A stretch of 64,000 bases of DNA from Impatiens glandulifera. Lineage: Eukaryota; Streptophyta; Magnoliopsida; Ericales; Balsaminaceae. Below the pieces are notes generated by a model. That model saw only the letters and a list, made by a program, of their open reading frames with translations. It did no database searches and had not been told where the DNA came from. Below, piece after piece: positions 43,451 to 55,613 of this stretch. The position numbers were made by a program, and so were the translations under genes. Location of the stretch: NCBI RefSeq assembly GCF_907164915.1, contig NC_061862.1:36705522-36769521 (forward strand), given 5' to 3'. Each line of letters begins with the position of its first letter. Positions within the stretch are counted from its first letter, which is position 1.

Positions 43451-44586
43451 TGTTGGGTCAAATTATTTTGACTAACGTTATTTTAATGATGTATTAGTAA
43501 AACTTTGATTAATAATGAAGCTAAGCCGTCTAGTTATTATTTGTGCAGGTGCATCAAAAATATGTTAAGTTAGACTTGGTTTGAAACAGGCTAATTAGAC
43601 GTGTTGCTAGTTAGACGTGCAGTCTAACTCCATTAGACTTGGTGGTCTAATGGATCTCGCTATTAGACGTTGGCGTCTAACTTCCTTAGACTTGGCAGTC
43701 TAATGGAGCATGTCTAATGCCTCGCTTCAGTAGTTGCTTGAAGTTAGCATCCGTTTATCTACGATCAACTAGCTGTACGCTACTCCTGATCTACTCATCC
43801 ATGTAGTCCAGTACGCCAGCTATTTGTACCCAATGAATGAACGCCACGTACGCGAATATTCCTCCACTACCTATTCAGTAAATGACAGTTTCAGAAGAAT
43901 ATATGGCGCACTACCAGTTCGGTACGGCCACAATCCTTGTGCACAAAGCCTGTTGTACTCGTGTACTATGAAGGCTTTCCAATGGGTGCTTGCCGAGTGT
44001 CCATCTAGAAGATTTGACCGTTGGTGTTTGTCCTATATATATAGATCCTCAAGGACAAAGGTCGATGTACCAGAGAAAGTAACAAGTTTGTATGAGCATA
44101 CCAGACTTACTGATTTCACAAGCCTTACCTGCTATCAATCTCATACTCTTGCACTTTTTGATTTGTACATCTTCAAGTTCAAGAGAGAATAAAAATATGT
44201 CTAGCTGAGAAATACTCTTAATCATATTGTAAGTTGAACAGAGCCTATTTTGTTCAATAGTTAGCTAGCTAGTAAATTGTATTTGATTCAAAGAAGTATA
44301 GTGAATCCTTCCGGTGGTTGGAAGAAGGGGTGACGTAGGAGAGTTTGCTCTGAACATCCATAAACATCTTGCTGTGTCATTTACATTTTGTCTTTCCTTC
44401 TCTCACTAGTTCATAGCTTCAAAACTGAACAAACATTTACGAACTTGAATCGCTTCAAGAGTTTGCAAAGATTTGTGAAAAATAGAAAGTGATATTAATC
44501 CCCTAATAGGATTTCTATCAAACCGTTTTCTAGAAGTTGTCATCAATAGTTAGACCCCGTCTCTATTGATTACACTGATCCTATCA
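43451..44586 (+). repeat. 3' LTR of element E (1,136 bp)
   Basis: Same ends as the 5' LTR. 140 bp shorter, the size of the five extra 28-bp units in the 5' copy. TATA box at about 44033-44044. Confidence 0.9.
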
Positions 44587-47500
44587 AAACCACATTTGCA
44601 ACAAGAAGACAACTTATTATCTTCACCAACAACAATAAAAGAAAGAGCATGACCAGGGGATATAACTACTTCCTTAATACTGTAAATATAAGTACCACTC
44701 TCTTTACCAATTTACCAGTTATAAAATAATATGGATACTATAAAGACAAGCGGTAAAGTTTACCAACTAAAAAACAATAGGGACACTATAAAGACAAGAA
44801 AATCAAATAAATCATTAAGTGGAAGCACATTCTAGCATCATTCATAACGATAAATGGTGTTTCACAGAAATATAGCTCCCAACTAGCAGGAATACATACA
44901 GTTAATGGTTCTATCATCGACTTCAAAAGTTGTGTAATATGAAAACTGAGAATGGCATGCAAATGAATATTACATATCACAAAAAAACTAAAATAATTAA
45001 AAGCTGAAAGTTTCAAGAACATGTGCATCTTCACGAACTCGCAAATCATTTATCACATATGAGGACAAAAAATTGTTTATATCAAATACCGTATTTTATA
45101 CATAATTCATTAACATTTGTGAAATTATTCATTTACACTAACCTCATTAAAAATTTCAAGATAGGATACTCGAAGATGAAACTATTGGCCTTGAGTCTGA
45201 AGCAATAACTTAATAACTAGCGTCAATTTATCATTGACCAAAGGTATTAGCAACTGAGTGGTAAATATTATGTCAAATTATTTTTATTCTCATAAAGTAC
45301 TTTGTCAATATCATTGATTTGAACAGAAAAATAGTCCAATAGTTAGTCATAATTAGTGGAAGATAATATAATGATTAATAAAAGTACAGAAAAAAAATTA
45401 TTGAACTTTATCTAGTCTCAACAAATTTTCAATACAAGCTTACATTTTGGATGATGATGAAGGTATCTTTTATTACTAGGGGTATTATTCATGGAGATCT
45501 TTGATCAACCTGCACATGTTAATGAACAAAATTAAAAATAATATGTTATCAAGGTTTAAGTATAAAATGCTTTAGTTGCACACTCAGATCACAATGCTAC
45601 ATTATAACTTGAACTATGCGGTGTCTGAAGTAACTTTTAGACCAGTAATATCTTATAAACAACTTTATAATTCAGTACACAAACTTCAAATTTTTTAAAA
45701 GCCACGGGTAGTTCATACAAATTAAAAAAAATTAAATGAATGAACATATATTTTAGTATAGGAGTACCCAGGTTTCAGATTTTTAAAAAATCATAGGTAG
45801 TTCATACAAATCAAGAACAACTGAAATAAGTGAACATAAAAGAATAATTGTAAGGCTCCTTCAAATTACATTGTATATTTAACTTGTTTATTAGCCTATT
45901 TAAACCAGGATTACTTTTGGCATGGCTCTACTATAGACTATAGATTTTGAAAAAGTTTGCAAATCCTTATGATAGAACCAAAATGATAGTTCACTCTTGC
46001 TACAATGCTTTTCATTTTTAATTTCACATAGACTCTCATAGATGTCAACAACTTCTACTCCAAATAAACCGGTACATCAAATTCAGATATGCAGCTCAAA
46101 TAATCAAGAAGAAATGCGCAACAATGATGAGGTGTCCTCAAAATTATTCAAATCCTTTAAAGATAAATAACTAAGGAAGCATTATTAGGATTAATGCAAG
46201 AAACTTCCTACTCCTTAAAATTTGAAACTTAAATGCATTGTATGTGTCTTCCTACTACATGTAACTCCATAGCAAAAAACAGTTCCTACAACGTTGTCAA
46301 GGGCATCTTATGTTAAAACATAGTGCACAAAACCCTTGGATAATAAGAGAACTAAAATTTGACCAATGTCTAGTTAAAAGAGAACAATGAATACATTATT
46401 TTTCCTTGGAAATCGAATCACATATATAACAACAGAGTTCAATCTAAGATATGATGCGTAGATTCAATCATTTGTTTCAGTGGAAAAAACATTTATCTTT
46501 GACCATGTGTAAGGATTAACGGTTTGAAATATTTAGTCAGACAAAAAATTGATGAATACTATTTATGCCTTCCATTGCAGTTTTTAGGAGTAGTCTAGTA
46601 GCCCCTTCATATACGTCTGGATAAATTGTAATCCAGTTATAAAATAAAGTAAAAAGAGTACGTCAAAAGTTAGGCATATAAAAATTAACCCAATATTTTC
46701 AATGAACATAGTGTGACCCAGTAACATATCGGTATATCTAGTTCAAAACATATAATGCCCTATATCGTTTGTAGTAAAGTAAGGAAGACAAATTTAAATT
46801 ATATGTTGAATCGTAACTAGAAGAGGAAATTAAACACGTTGATATCCATCTATCTATGATTACCCAAGAAGAAAAGTATATTGACCAGTTAAGTTGTCAA
46901 TGTGTTCCTTGTTCTCTGCAAAATGATCCGTTGTTATCTTTGGAGCCATGATCACTACTCCTCCAATTAACCAAAGTTGAAGTATATATCAACTTTGATT
47001 AAAAATAAGTCATTTTGATAGGTAGAAAATATAATATGTGGTAGTTAAAGAACTAGTAAATAGAAGAAACATATGTATCATAAATCTTCTATGGTCCGAC
47101 TTGAGAGAGATATTTCAAAGTCATTTTTGCTTGAATGGAGGCTGCAATTCTTTTCCTCAAAAGAATCTTATAGTTATCTAAAATTTATAATTAAGAGACT
47201 TCTGCTTACAAAATTTAAGGATTTAAATTTATTGATTTCATTTGGCAATAGAAAAAGGCGGAAACACCAATCCTTTTTTATGGACTGAGTTTGAACTCTC
47301 TTAAACAAATATGTGACTGAAAAAAAATAACAAAAGTTGTAATCTACCTATGTGAAATGAAGCTTTTGTAGTCCCTAGACGAATATTACAGACAATACAA
47401 TCTCATCTCAGATAGTTTGCCGACAAAGGCCTGAAGGGACCCTAAAAAATTCCTCTTACCTTATTCATAACTTCCTTCACATTATCAAGATTAAAAAGAA

Positions 47501-49048
47501 TACCTAGTAACGATCAACTAGAGGGACTGATCATTTTTACTTGTCATACGAGATTATCAATCAGGATGAGTCATGCTAGATACAGGATTTGGAACTCGAA
47601 GAAAATAACAATTAAACAAGTTCAGGAGTAGAAAATGTATAACAAATATACCTTCTGCAGTTCAACACCTTCTATAGTTCAGCAGGAATAGCGAAACTTT
47701 TTTGAATTGCAGATCCAAGTAATTGTTTATAATAAGACATCCAATAAACTATGAGTACATCTGATCCTACCTTGCACCATTTCCGTGGATAAAAATGATA
47801 ATTTCTATAAGTATATGCTCGTAATTACTTATACACAATCTATGGTTTGGAACAATAAAGAAAATTTATGTTCTGTTTATCTTTTTTCCTTTCAATGAAT
47901 TTTCTGCTATAACATACTCTTACAAATATGATGAAAGAATAGATTGCCACATGAAGTTATGTTTCTATGTTGTTAGAAAGGGAGAAGACCAACTAGTTTC
48001 TGTATAATGTTAGATTAGGAAGCTTGTGTTGTGTTCTTAGATCAATTTCTTTTAAGAGTTTACAAAGAAAAAGTCTAGACTAGATTAAACAAAGTTTTGA
48101 ATGATTAATGTCTGTCTGTTGAAATTATGTTTTCATTGATGTGATTAGTTTTATGGCCCAATTTTCTTCACTCTTCTCTGCTACGTCAAATGAAAAAAAA
48201 AAATATAGACTATACAATTTTATCGCCCTGTTCAGAACAAACTAATAGTTTTATTGCCATTTTCAAACTATATAAATTTTCTTTCTCCTATATCAAACTT
48301 ACAAATACTTGGATTATAAATTACTAGAATCAAAGAATAATAATTAAAATCAAACTAAAAATTTGTGAATACAACCGACTATTATTAATAATTTTATCTT
48401 TAGACTAAAAACAAACCAGTGGTGAAATTTCTTGTGTATAATTTTAGAATAAGTAGAAAAATGTTGTAAACATTCCAAAATACGAGAGTTTCATCTAAAT
48501 ATATTCATAATCTACAGAAAAATAATATGCATCAGATCGCATAGGAAAGGTAAAAATACACCATCAAACAAACAATCAGACGAAATAAGCCTTGCATTTT
48601 TCCTTTTTCAGTCGTCTGGTGGAGAGTGAGATAAATGGGGGCAAACATTGACAGGTAGGGTTTGATGGAGAACAATACTAGTTCCGATCAAACTGATCGC
48701 CGTTTAGAAATGTTTAGAAGGATCTCTAAGCCGATTTGGACTAACTTTATTGTCGTAATATAAACATTTGGAAAGATCGGAAGATTATTGATAGTCTTTA
48801 TAGAATGAGATTTTCTCTTCGTAGTGTTGAGTGGTGTGATGTGAAGGTCTTGAAGCCGTTTATCTAAAATTTAGTTTAGGATTTAAATTATCCGAAGCAA
48901 AACTGATTTTAGGTTTTATTATTATTTTTTTAAATCAAAATATTTTAAGGGTTACGGTAAGTGAAAGGTTGGGAAAAGTCTTTTTTTATTTTATTAACTC
49001 TTCCGACGCATAATATATGTCGGCAATTAAACATTGGCACAGGTACAA
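44587..49048. other. right part of CACTA K, no gene recognised
   Basis: Long AT-rich stretch without convincing coding sequence. A 29-codon minus-strand ORF at 46863-46949 (MAPKITTDHFAENKEHIDNL onward) could be an exon scrap but has no family match I know. Toward 48980-49050 the subterminal TTCCGACGC / ATGTCGGCAA words appear. Confidence 0.5.
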
Positions 49049-49060
49049 TTTATTGTAGTG
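49049..49060. repeat. right terminal inverted repeat of CACTA element K
   Basis: tttattgtagtg, the inverted complement of CACTACAAtAAA; followed by TTA, matching the TTA before 34292. Confidence 0.8.
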
Positions 49061-49721
49061 TTACTATTTAATCTCGTATTCTAAATTGTTTTTACTATCG
49101 AAATGGGGACACAAATATCATATTCGTCCCATCATTGGTTAACCACAAGTCAAACAAAAAGAAAACGCTCCAAATGGGATAATTTGAATATAATACCGCT
49201 TGACAAATTATAATTGACATCCTTATCATCATCGTTGACTGAAAGATTCTTAAAATCTCGAGTTTACTCTTAAAATTTTATAATTTTACGATTTTAAACA
49301 AGGTTAACGAGTATGATTTTAAGTAAACTTTTACGATTTTAAATTTATGATAATATGTTTTTACGATTTTATAAGTTTAAAAATATTTCGTTTTTATGAT
49401 TTTATACTATTTTACATTAAGGAAAAAAATTATATTAATAAATTAGAACAAAAAATTATTCATTCAAATTAATTAATTAATATAATTAATTTTATAAATA
49501 TATATTTTTTATAGTATTATTAACTTATTATTAATTTTCAATTAATTTTATATTTAAATATATAAATTTTTTAATTTGGCTAATTATAAATTATGTTGGG
49601 AAAAATTAAGAGTTTATTAACTTAGAAGAAATAGTTTAGAAAACTAAATAAAGAGTTAATTAACAGAAAATTACTAATATTAATCAATTAAGGTTTGATG
49701 ATGTTAAGACATGAATGAAGC
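49061..49721. other. AT-rich intergenic DNA between K and F
   Basis: No gene. The sequence right of K's target duplication is nuclear-looking; ccmFN does not resume here. Confidence 0.5.
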
Positions 49722-51833
49722 TGATAGGATCGGCTTTATCGATAGAGACGGGGGTCTGACTAAGGATGAAGGCTTATGAAAAACGGTTTGAAAGAAATCC
49801 TATTAGGGATTTAATTCGATTTCTATTCTACGCAAACTTGTGTAAACACTTGAAACGGATTTAAGGCGGAATTGTTTACTTGGGTTTGAAGCACAAGATG
49901 AAATATGAAAAGATGATAGAAATGAAGAACACAACAGTTTGTTTATGAATGTTCGGAGAAACTCTCCTACTTCACCCCTTCTTCCAACCACCGGAAAGAT
50001 TTACTATAATATGATTCGAATCAAATACAGTTTACACACACACTTAGCTCACTATTGAACAAAACACTTTCTGTTCAATTACAAGATGAAGAATATCATT
50101 CAGCTAAAGGTTTTGATTCTAGCTCTCTCTTGATTCACACACAATACAATCAGAAAGCAGCTTCACAATATGAATTCAATAAGAAAAATGATTGAGTAGT
50201 TTCTCTCTCTGCAAAATCAGATTACTTGTTCGTTGTATTCGTTTATTCGTGAGGCAAATTGTCTGTTGTCCTTGAGATTTGTTAAATACTAAGCAGGAGC
50301 TAACGGTCGAATCTTCAAGAATGATACGTGACACTCTTCCATTGGAAAGCCTCCATTGTACATAGCAGGTTCTGAGCACAAGGATCGTGGCCGTAAAACA
50401 CTGGTAGTGCGCCGAATATTTCATCAAGGATGTACCTGCAAAACAAGTAATGTGAGGAAAATTCTCTTACGTGGCATTCATTGGTTGGTTGTATATAACT
50501 GTTGTACTAATTTTCACTAAAAAGTGGAGCAGGAGTAGGGTACAGCTATAGCACGTGGGTAGGTGAAATGCTAGATTCAAGTAAACTGCTTAAACTGAGC
50601 ATTAGACATATTTCAGTTAGACGGATTGTAAAATCAGTCTAATGAAATCACACATCTCCTTTTAATAAAAACGTCTATTAGGCCGCCTGGTCTAATAGAA
50701 TTAGACTTACGTCTAATTATTCAATAACCATTAGACGGTACGTCTAACTCCACTGAGTTAGACTACACTTCTAATTCCGGTTCTTCCTCAGACTTGTCTG
50801 AAGGAGTTAGACGCACGTCTAACTTTCACTAATTAGACCACACGTCTAATTATTCAATAACCATTAGACTGCACGTCTAACTCCATTGATTTAGACTGCA
50901 CGTCTAATTCCGGTTCTACCTCAAACTTGTCTAAAGGAGTTAGACGCACATCTAACTTTCACTAATTAGACCACACGTCTAATTATCCAATAACCATTAG
51001 ACTGCACGTCTAACTCCACTGATTTAGACTACACGTCTAATTCCGGTTCTACCTCAGACTTGTCTGAAGGAGTTAGACGCACGTCTAACTTTCACTAATT
51101 AGACTACACGTCTAATTATCCAATAACCATTAGACTGCACGTCTAATTCCACTGAGTTAGACTGCACGTCTAACTCCACTGAGTTACACTGCACGTCTAA
51201 TTCTGGTTCTACCTCAGACTTGTCTGAAGGAGTTAGACGCACGTCTAACTTTCACTAATTAGACCACACGTTTAATTCCGCACATTTTAGATTATCCGTC
51301 TAATTACAAATCTATTAGACTACACGTCTAACTCCGCTGAGTTAGACGGTACGTCTAATTCCGAATATCTATTAGACCATCTGTCTAATTACAAGTCTAT
51401 TAGACTACACGTCTAACTCCGGTGAGTTAAACGGTACGTCTAATTTCGAACACATTAGACTTACGTCTAATTCCGTGTATCCATTAGACTTACGTCTAAT
51501 TCTTTACATTCATTAGACTACACGTCTAACTCTGATTAGTTAGACTGTACGTCTAATTCTATGCATTCATTAGACTACACGTCTAACTCTGGTGAGTTAG
51601 ACTGTACGTCTAATTCTATGCATTCATTAGACTATACGTCTAACTCCGATGAGTTAGACTGTACATCTAATTATATGCATTGAATGCCAAAATCGGTCTA
51701 ATGACCCTCATTAGAGCCAAGTATTATGAGATATTGTTTCAATACACATGCATCAAAACTCATAAGGCATTATTCATCAAAATCTCAGTGGTTAAATTAT
51801 TTCAACACATAGTCAAAATAATTTGACCCAACA
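49722..51833 (-). repeat. 3' LTR of element F (2,112 bp)
   Basis: Plus strand tgataggatcgg...ttgacccaaca. Shares blocks with I and E (cggtcgaatcttcaagaatg, gatcgtggccgta, tagtgcgccgaatatt). About half of it is the tandem array at 50640-51690. Confidence 0.88.
50640..51690. repeat. 133-bp composite tandem array of GTCTAA palindromes in 3' LTR of F
   Basis: The word (c/t)ggttct(a/t)cctca recurs at 50777, 50910, 51043 and 51203 (spacings 133, 133, 160). Units are built of hairpins such as GAGTTAGAC-tgcac-GTCTAATTC, AATTAGAC-cacac-GTCTAATT and cctcagacttgtctgaagg. The tail (51290-51690) has irregular smaller units of the same motif. Confidence 0.9.
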
Positions 51834-51847
51834 ATTTCCCCCTTTTG
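51834..51847 (-). other. polypurine tract of F
   Basis: The minus strand reads caaaagggggaaat just before the 3' LTR. Confidence 0.8.
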
Positions 51848-52132
51848 ATGAAGAAATTGCAAACTTGCATACATATACCAAAATATGCATTCATCATATA
51901 AATAAAAAAACCTTCACATGCAGATTCAACATAAAAATATCATGTTAATAAACAATCAAACGTGAGTGTTTTCAGAAGAAACACACAAAAACTTGTTCAA
52001 AAATAACCTAAATAAGTTAACATCAAAACATTAAACACATGTTTCAAAAACTTTCATCTTAAATGAAGATAATTTCTATCATAATCTTCTTCTTCTTCCT
52101 ACTCTTAACTTCTGGAGATGATAGACTTCAAC

Positions 52133-52891
52133 CTAAGAGATCTCTAAGACTGCGGTTAGAGGGGAGTTGAAGTCTTCTCTTTTCCTTTTCTTGGATTTAA
52201 GCATCTCCACCCTTTGAACATAATCGACAATCTTGTGGAAATTCAAAATTTTAGAAGGAAGTGGAAAACTCTTACCGGAATCATTAAGAAGAAAACAAAG
52301 AAGAGAGCTAAGAGGACCATCAAAGCCAAAAATCTTCTTCCGAGCAACGACCATTCTGACAAAATTTCCGAAGAGGAAACTTGTCTAGTTGACAGGAACA
52401 CCCCTGGTGATGGCCACCATTATCTGAAAAACCTTCGTACAATACTTGTAAGAAGATTTTTTAGAAAGAAGGGATTTCGACACGATATTGCTTAAAAGAG
52501 CATATTCAACCTTCAGGAAGTTTTTCTTTCCATGAATGTCTACTTGAGGGGAATCAGAAAATACTTTCATCATCGAAATCATTAGATCAGGAGGAGTGGT
52601 TGAGAACTCATCGATACCTATCATTGGGAGTTGGAAAAACGTACCGAAGGATTCTTCGGTGATGCAGATCATCTGGCCCATCACAGCCCTAGCAATAACT
52701 TTATCCTGATAGAAGCCGGCGTTTTCGAAAAATTCTTTGACTAGCTGTTCGTGATAGAGTTCATGAGGAGAAAGAAACTTCCTAAGCCCAGAGGCTTTCA
52801 AAGACTCAAACATTCTATGCATTCCAGGAGATTGAAAAGTGGATACGGATTGAAAATCCACTTGAATCGATTTTGGACGGAAATGCGACAA
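52133..52891 (-). pseudogene. extra retrotransposon ORF, short form (aORF of element F)
   Basis: About 250 codons, one frame with a stop near 52385. Starts LSHFRPKSIQVDFQSVSTF; the expected ATG reads attg, as if a base had been inserted. Conserved blocks: MHRMFESLKASGLRKFLSPH, EQLVKEFFENAGF, CITEESFGTFFQLPMIGIDE, YALLSNIVSKSLLSKKSS, FQIMVAITRGVPVN, then MVVARKKIFGFDGPLSSLLC, LNDSGKSFPLPSKILNF and a basic end KSKKRKRE. It lacks the long tail of E and I, like A1. Lies 300 bp before the 3' LTR. Function unknown. Confidence 0.7.
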
Positions 52892-52983
52892 TACGATTTG
52901 ATGAACAAGGGTTAGAACGATTCGAATTCTAAAGAGAGAGATAGACTGATTTCAAAGATCTTCTATCTTTTAGAGTGAATAAT

Positions 52984-52992
52984 CCTATAAAT
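52984..52992 (-). promoter_or_regulatory. possible TATA box before aORF of F
   Basis: The minus strand reads gatttatagg about 95 nt before the presumed start, with a pyrimidine-rich leader (tctatctctctctt) between. Confidence 0.3.
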
Positions 52993-53675
52993 CTTAGGGT
53001 TTTTAATCATATAGAAGAAAACTAATGATTATTCCCATCGTGAAGAACTTCAAAAGTCAGTTCTCAATAAACACAGCATTTAATGTTAGAATGAAACCGA
53101 ACGTTTAATACTAAGTGTACAAGCAAAAGTTGTCAGAAATATTAGTCATTCCTTGCATATTGAGAGACACGTGTCTTCAATTCTTTTGAGGAATGACTGA
53201 TTTAGTTTTCGGCGGGAAAATGAACTTGAGCAGAAATAATTAAAGGACACCTGTCCAAATAGTCAGAAGATGAAGAGTCTAATTACACCAGTAGTTAGAC
53301 GTTTATTTTCCTTTTCACATTTTCACCTCCTTTTTTTGAAAATCAGTCTATTAGACGCATCCATCTAATTATGCAATAACATCACGTGAGACACGCGTGT
53401 CTAGTTAGACATGAGCATCCTCTTGCTCATGACGTAAAAACGTCTAACGTCTATTAGACGTATCCGTCTATTAGATGTATTCGTCTAACCATGCAGGTTG
53501 GACTAACAAGACAATAATTTCGTATGAAGATGAAACTGCTAAGGTAGTCGTTCGTCTAAGTAGCTGTGTTTCTCAAACTCTGAATCCTTAGGACAAATTA
53601 AGACCTCTGTCTTTCATGTCTGTTCAGTTGTGTTTTGAACAATATGTTCCCCCTTAATTTATGCACACAATCACA
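52993..53675 (-). other. spacer between RNase H and aORF with GTCTAA words (element F)
   Basis: Non-coding. 53275-53560 contains attagacgcatccatctaat, gtctattagacgtatccg and relatives, the same motif as the LTR arrays, as also seen in the E spacer. Confidence 0.7.
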
Positions 53676-55463
53676 TCAATCAAGATCAACAAGACCTAAC
53701 ATGTTTCTAAAATGAGAAAACTTAGCTTCCGGTAGGGGTTTCAAGAAGATGTCCGCAGTTTGTTGATCTGTAGAAACATGTTCAAGACGAATATGTTTCT
53801 GATTGACGTGTTCTCGGATGAAGTGATGCCTGATTTCAATATGTTTTGTCCGAGAATACAAAACTGGATTGTAGGTGATTGCGATAGCACTTGTGTTGTC
53901 GTAGAAAATTGGAGATTCATCAGCCTCAATCCCATAGTCTCTAAGTTGTTGTTGAATCTACAGAACTTGAGAGCAACCACTTCCAGCTGCAAGATACTCT
54001 ACTTCAGCTGTAGACGTGGCAACCGACGTCTGCTTCTTGCTGAACCATGTGATTAGACGATCTCCAAGGAACTGGCAAGTTCCACTTGTGCTTTTTCTAT
54101 CAATTTTGCATCCTGCATAATCTGCATCTGAGAAACTGATTAAATTGAAACTGGAATCCTTCGGATACCACATTCCCACATTTTGAGTTCCCTTTAAGTA
54201 TTTAAGAATACGTTTAGCAGCAGTAAAATGAGAAAGTTTAGGATCAGCCTGAAATCTGTCACAAACACAAACAGCAAATTGAATGTCAGGCCTGCTAGCA
54301 GTTACATACAGCAACGAACCGATGAGTCCTCTATAGGCTGTTACATCAACACTTTGGGCACCTTCATCTTTATCCAATTTAATTGAAGAACTCATTGGAG
54401 TAGCTGCTGTAGAACAGTTTTCCAAACCAAACTTCTTTAGCAGTTCTTTGGTGTATTTGGCCTGGTTGATAAGAGTTCCGTTTTCTAGCTGATGGACTTG
54501 AAGCCCAAGGAAGAATGTAAGTTCTCCCATCATGCTCATTTCAAACCTGTCCTGCATCAGCTTGGCAAATTTCTCACACAATTTGGGGTTAGTTGAGCCA
54601 AAAATAATGTCATCAACATATATCTGAACAAGTAGAATGTGAGAATCTTTAGTAAATCTAAACAGGGTTTTATCCACTGTTCCAACAACAAAATCATGAT
54701 CAAACAAGAAATTGGTTAAAGTGTCATACCAAGCTCTAGGAGCTTGTTTCAGACCATACAATGCTTTGTCAAGCCTATAAACATGATTTGGCAGAACGTG
54801 ATCTACAAAACCAGGGGGTTGCTCTACATATACTTCTTCACTTAATTTCCCATTTAAGAATGCACTTTTCACATCCATTTGAAAGACTTTAAAATTCTTA
54901 AATGATGTATATGCTAGGAAGATTATGATTGCTTCTAGTCTTGCAACATGTGCAAAGGACTCATCAAAATCAATACCTTCCTCTTGTCTTTATCCTTGAG
55001 CAACTAAACGAGCTTTGTTTCTAATGACTAAGCCATCTTCACTAAGCTTGTTTCTAAAGACCCATCTTGTTCCTATGACTAACTTGTCAGTTGATCTAAG
55101 AGTAAGATACCACACTTTATTTCTAGTAAATTGGTTTAACTCCTCCTGCATAGCATTGATCCAATCTGGATCAACTATAGCTTCACCAATTTTCTTAGGT
55201 TCAATTTGAAAAATAAATGCAGAATTGGCCATTTCATCCATCAATTGACGTCTTGTCCTTCGAGGAGAAAAAGGATTTCCAATTATCAGTTCTGGTGGAT
55301 GATTTCTGTTCCATCTGAAGTTGGATCCAAGGGGATTGGTCATCTGAACTGGTGACACCGCGACATCCAAACTCTCAACTTCTTGTTGAACAGGAGTTTG
55401 CACGTCTGGTTGAATTTCAACCGGATCAGCCACTGGATCAGATAGAGCCATCCGCTTGTCCAA
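53676..55463 (-). pseudogene. copia reverse transcriptase and RNase H (element F)
   Basis: One frame from 55463 to 53676 with stops near 54988 (in VAQG-stop-RQEEG), before 54878 and near 53958. [55 protein letters not shown], catalytic YVDDIIFGS at about 54625, [15 protein letters not shown]. RNase [40 protein letters not shown], ending with SRTKHIEIRHHFIREHV and DIFLKPLPEAKFSHFRNMLG. Catalytic residues look intact; the stops are few, so the copy is younger than A. Confidence 0.9.
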
Positions 55464-55613
55464 AGTTTCTTCTTCTTCACTTACAGACTCAAGACTAGTC
55501 GCTTTTAGTCTGTCAGCAAAATCAATGGGTTCATTAGATTTGCTCTCAACAGCCTCATCAAAAACTACATGGAGGGATTCTTCAACAGTCTGTGTTCTTT
55601 TGTTGTAAACTCT

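Larger units (their letters stand above)
36626..44586 (+). mobile_element. complete but pol-less LTR retrotransposon E
   Basis: 7,961 bp with LTRs at both ends (TGTTGGGTCA...GATCCTATCA), a primer site, decayed gag, a spacer rich in GTCTAA palindromes, a long aORF and a polypurine tract. No protease, integrase, RT or RNase H is present, so it depended on another element such as an F relative. Flanks are aaact (36621-36625) and aaacc (44587-44591), a probable 5-bp target duplication with one change. Inserted into CACTA K. Confidence 0.85.
34292..49060. mobile_element. CACTA (En/Spm) transposon K with captured gene exons
   Basis: Left end CACTACAACAAA at 34292 and right end TTTATTGTAGTG at 49049-49060 are inverted (12 bp, one mismatch). 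Both are flanked by TTA (34289-34291 and 49061-49063), the 3-bp target duplication typical of CACTA elements. Subterminal GGCGACGC/GCGTCGCC-type words fill 34310-34460, with TTCCGACGC near 48990-49030. No transposase was found inside. It holds ABCG7-like exons and a later LTR element (E). Without E it would be about 6.8 kb. Confidence 0.8.

Noticed and set aside
46863..46949. 29-codon minus-strand ORF in CACTA K as a second captured gene
   Set aside because: Too short and without family match; splice signals are only suggestive.
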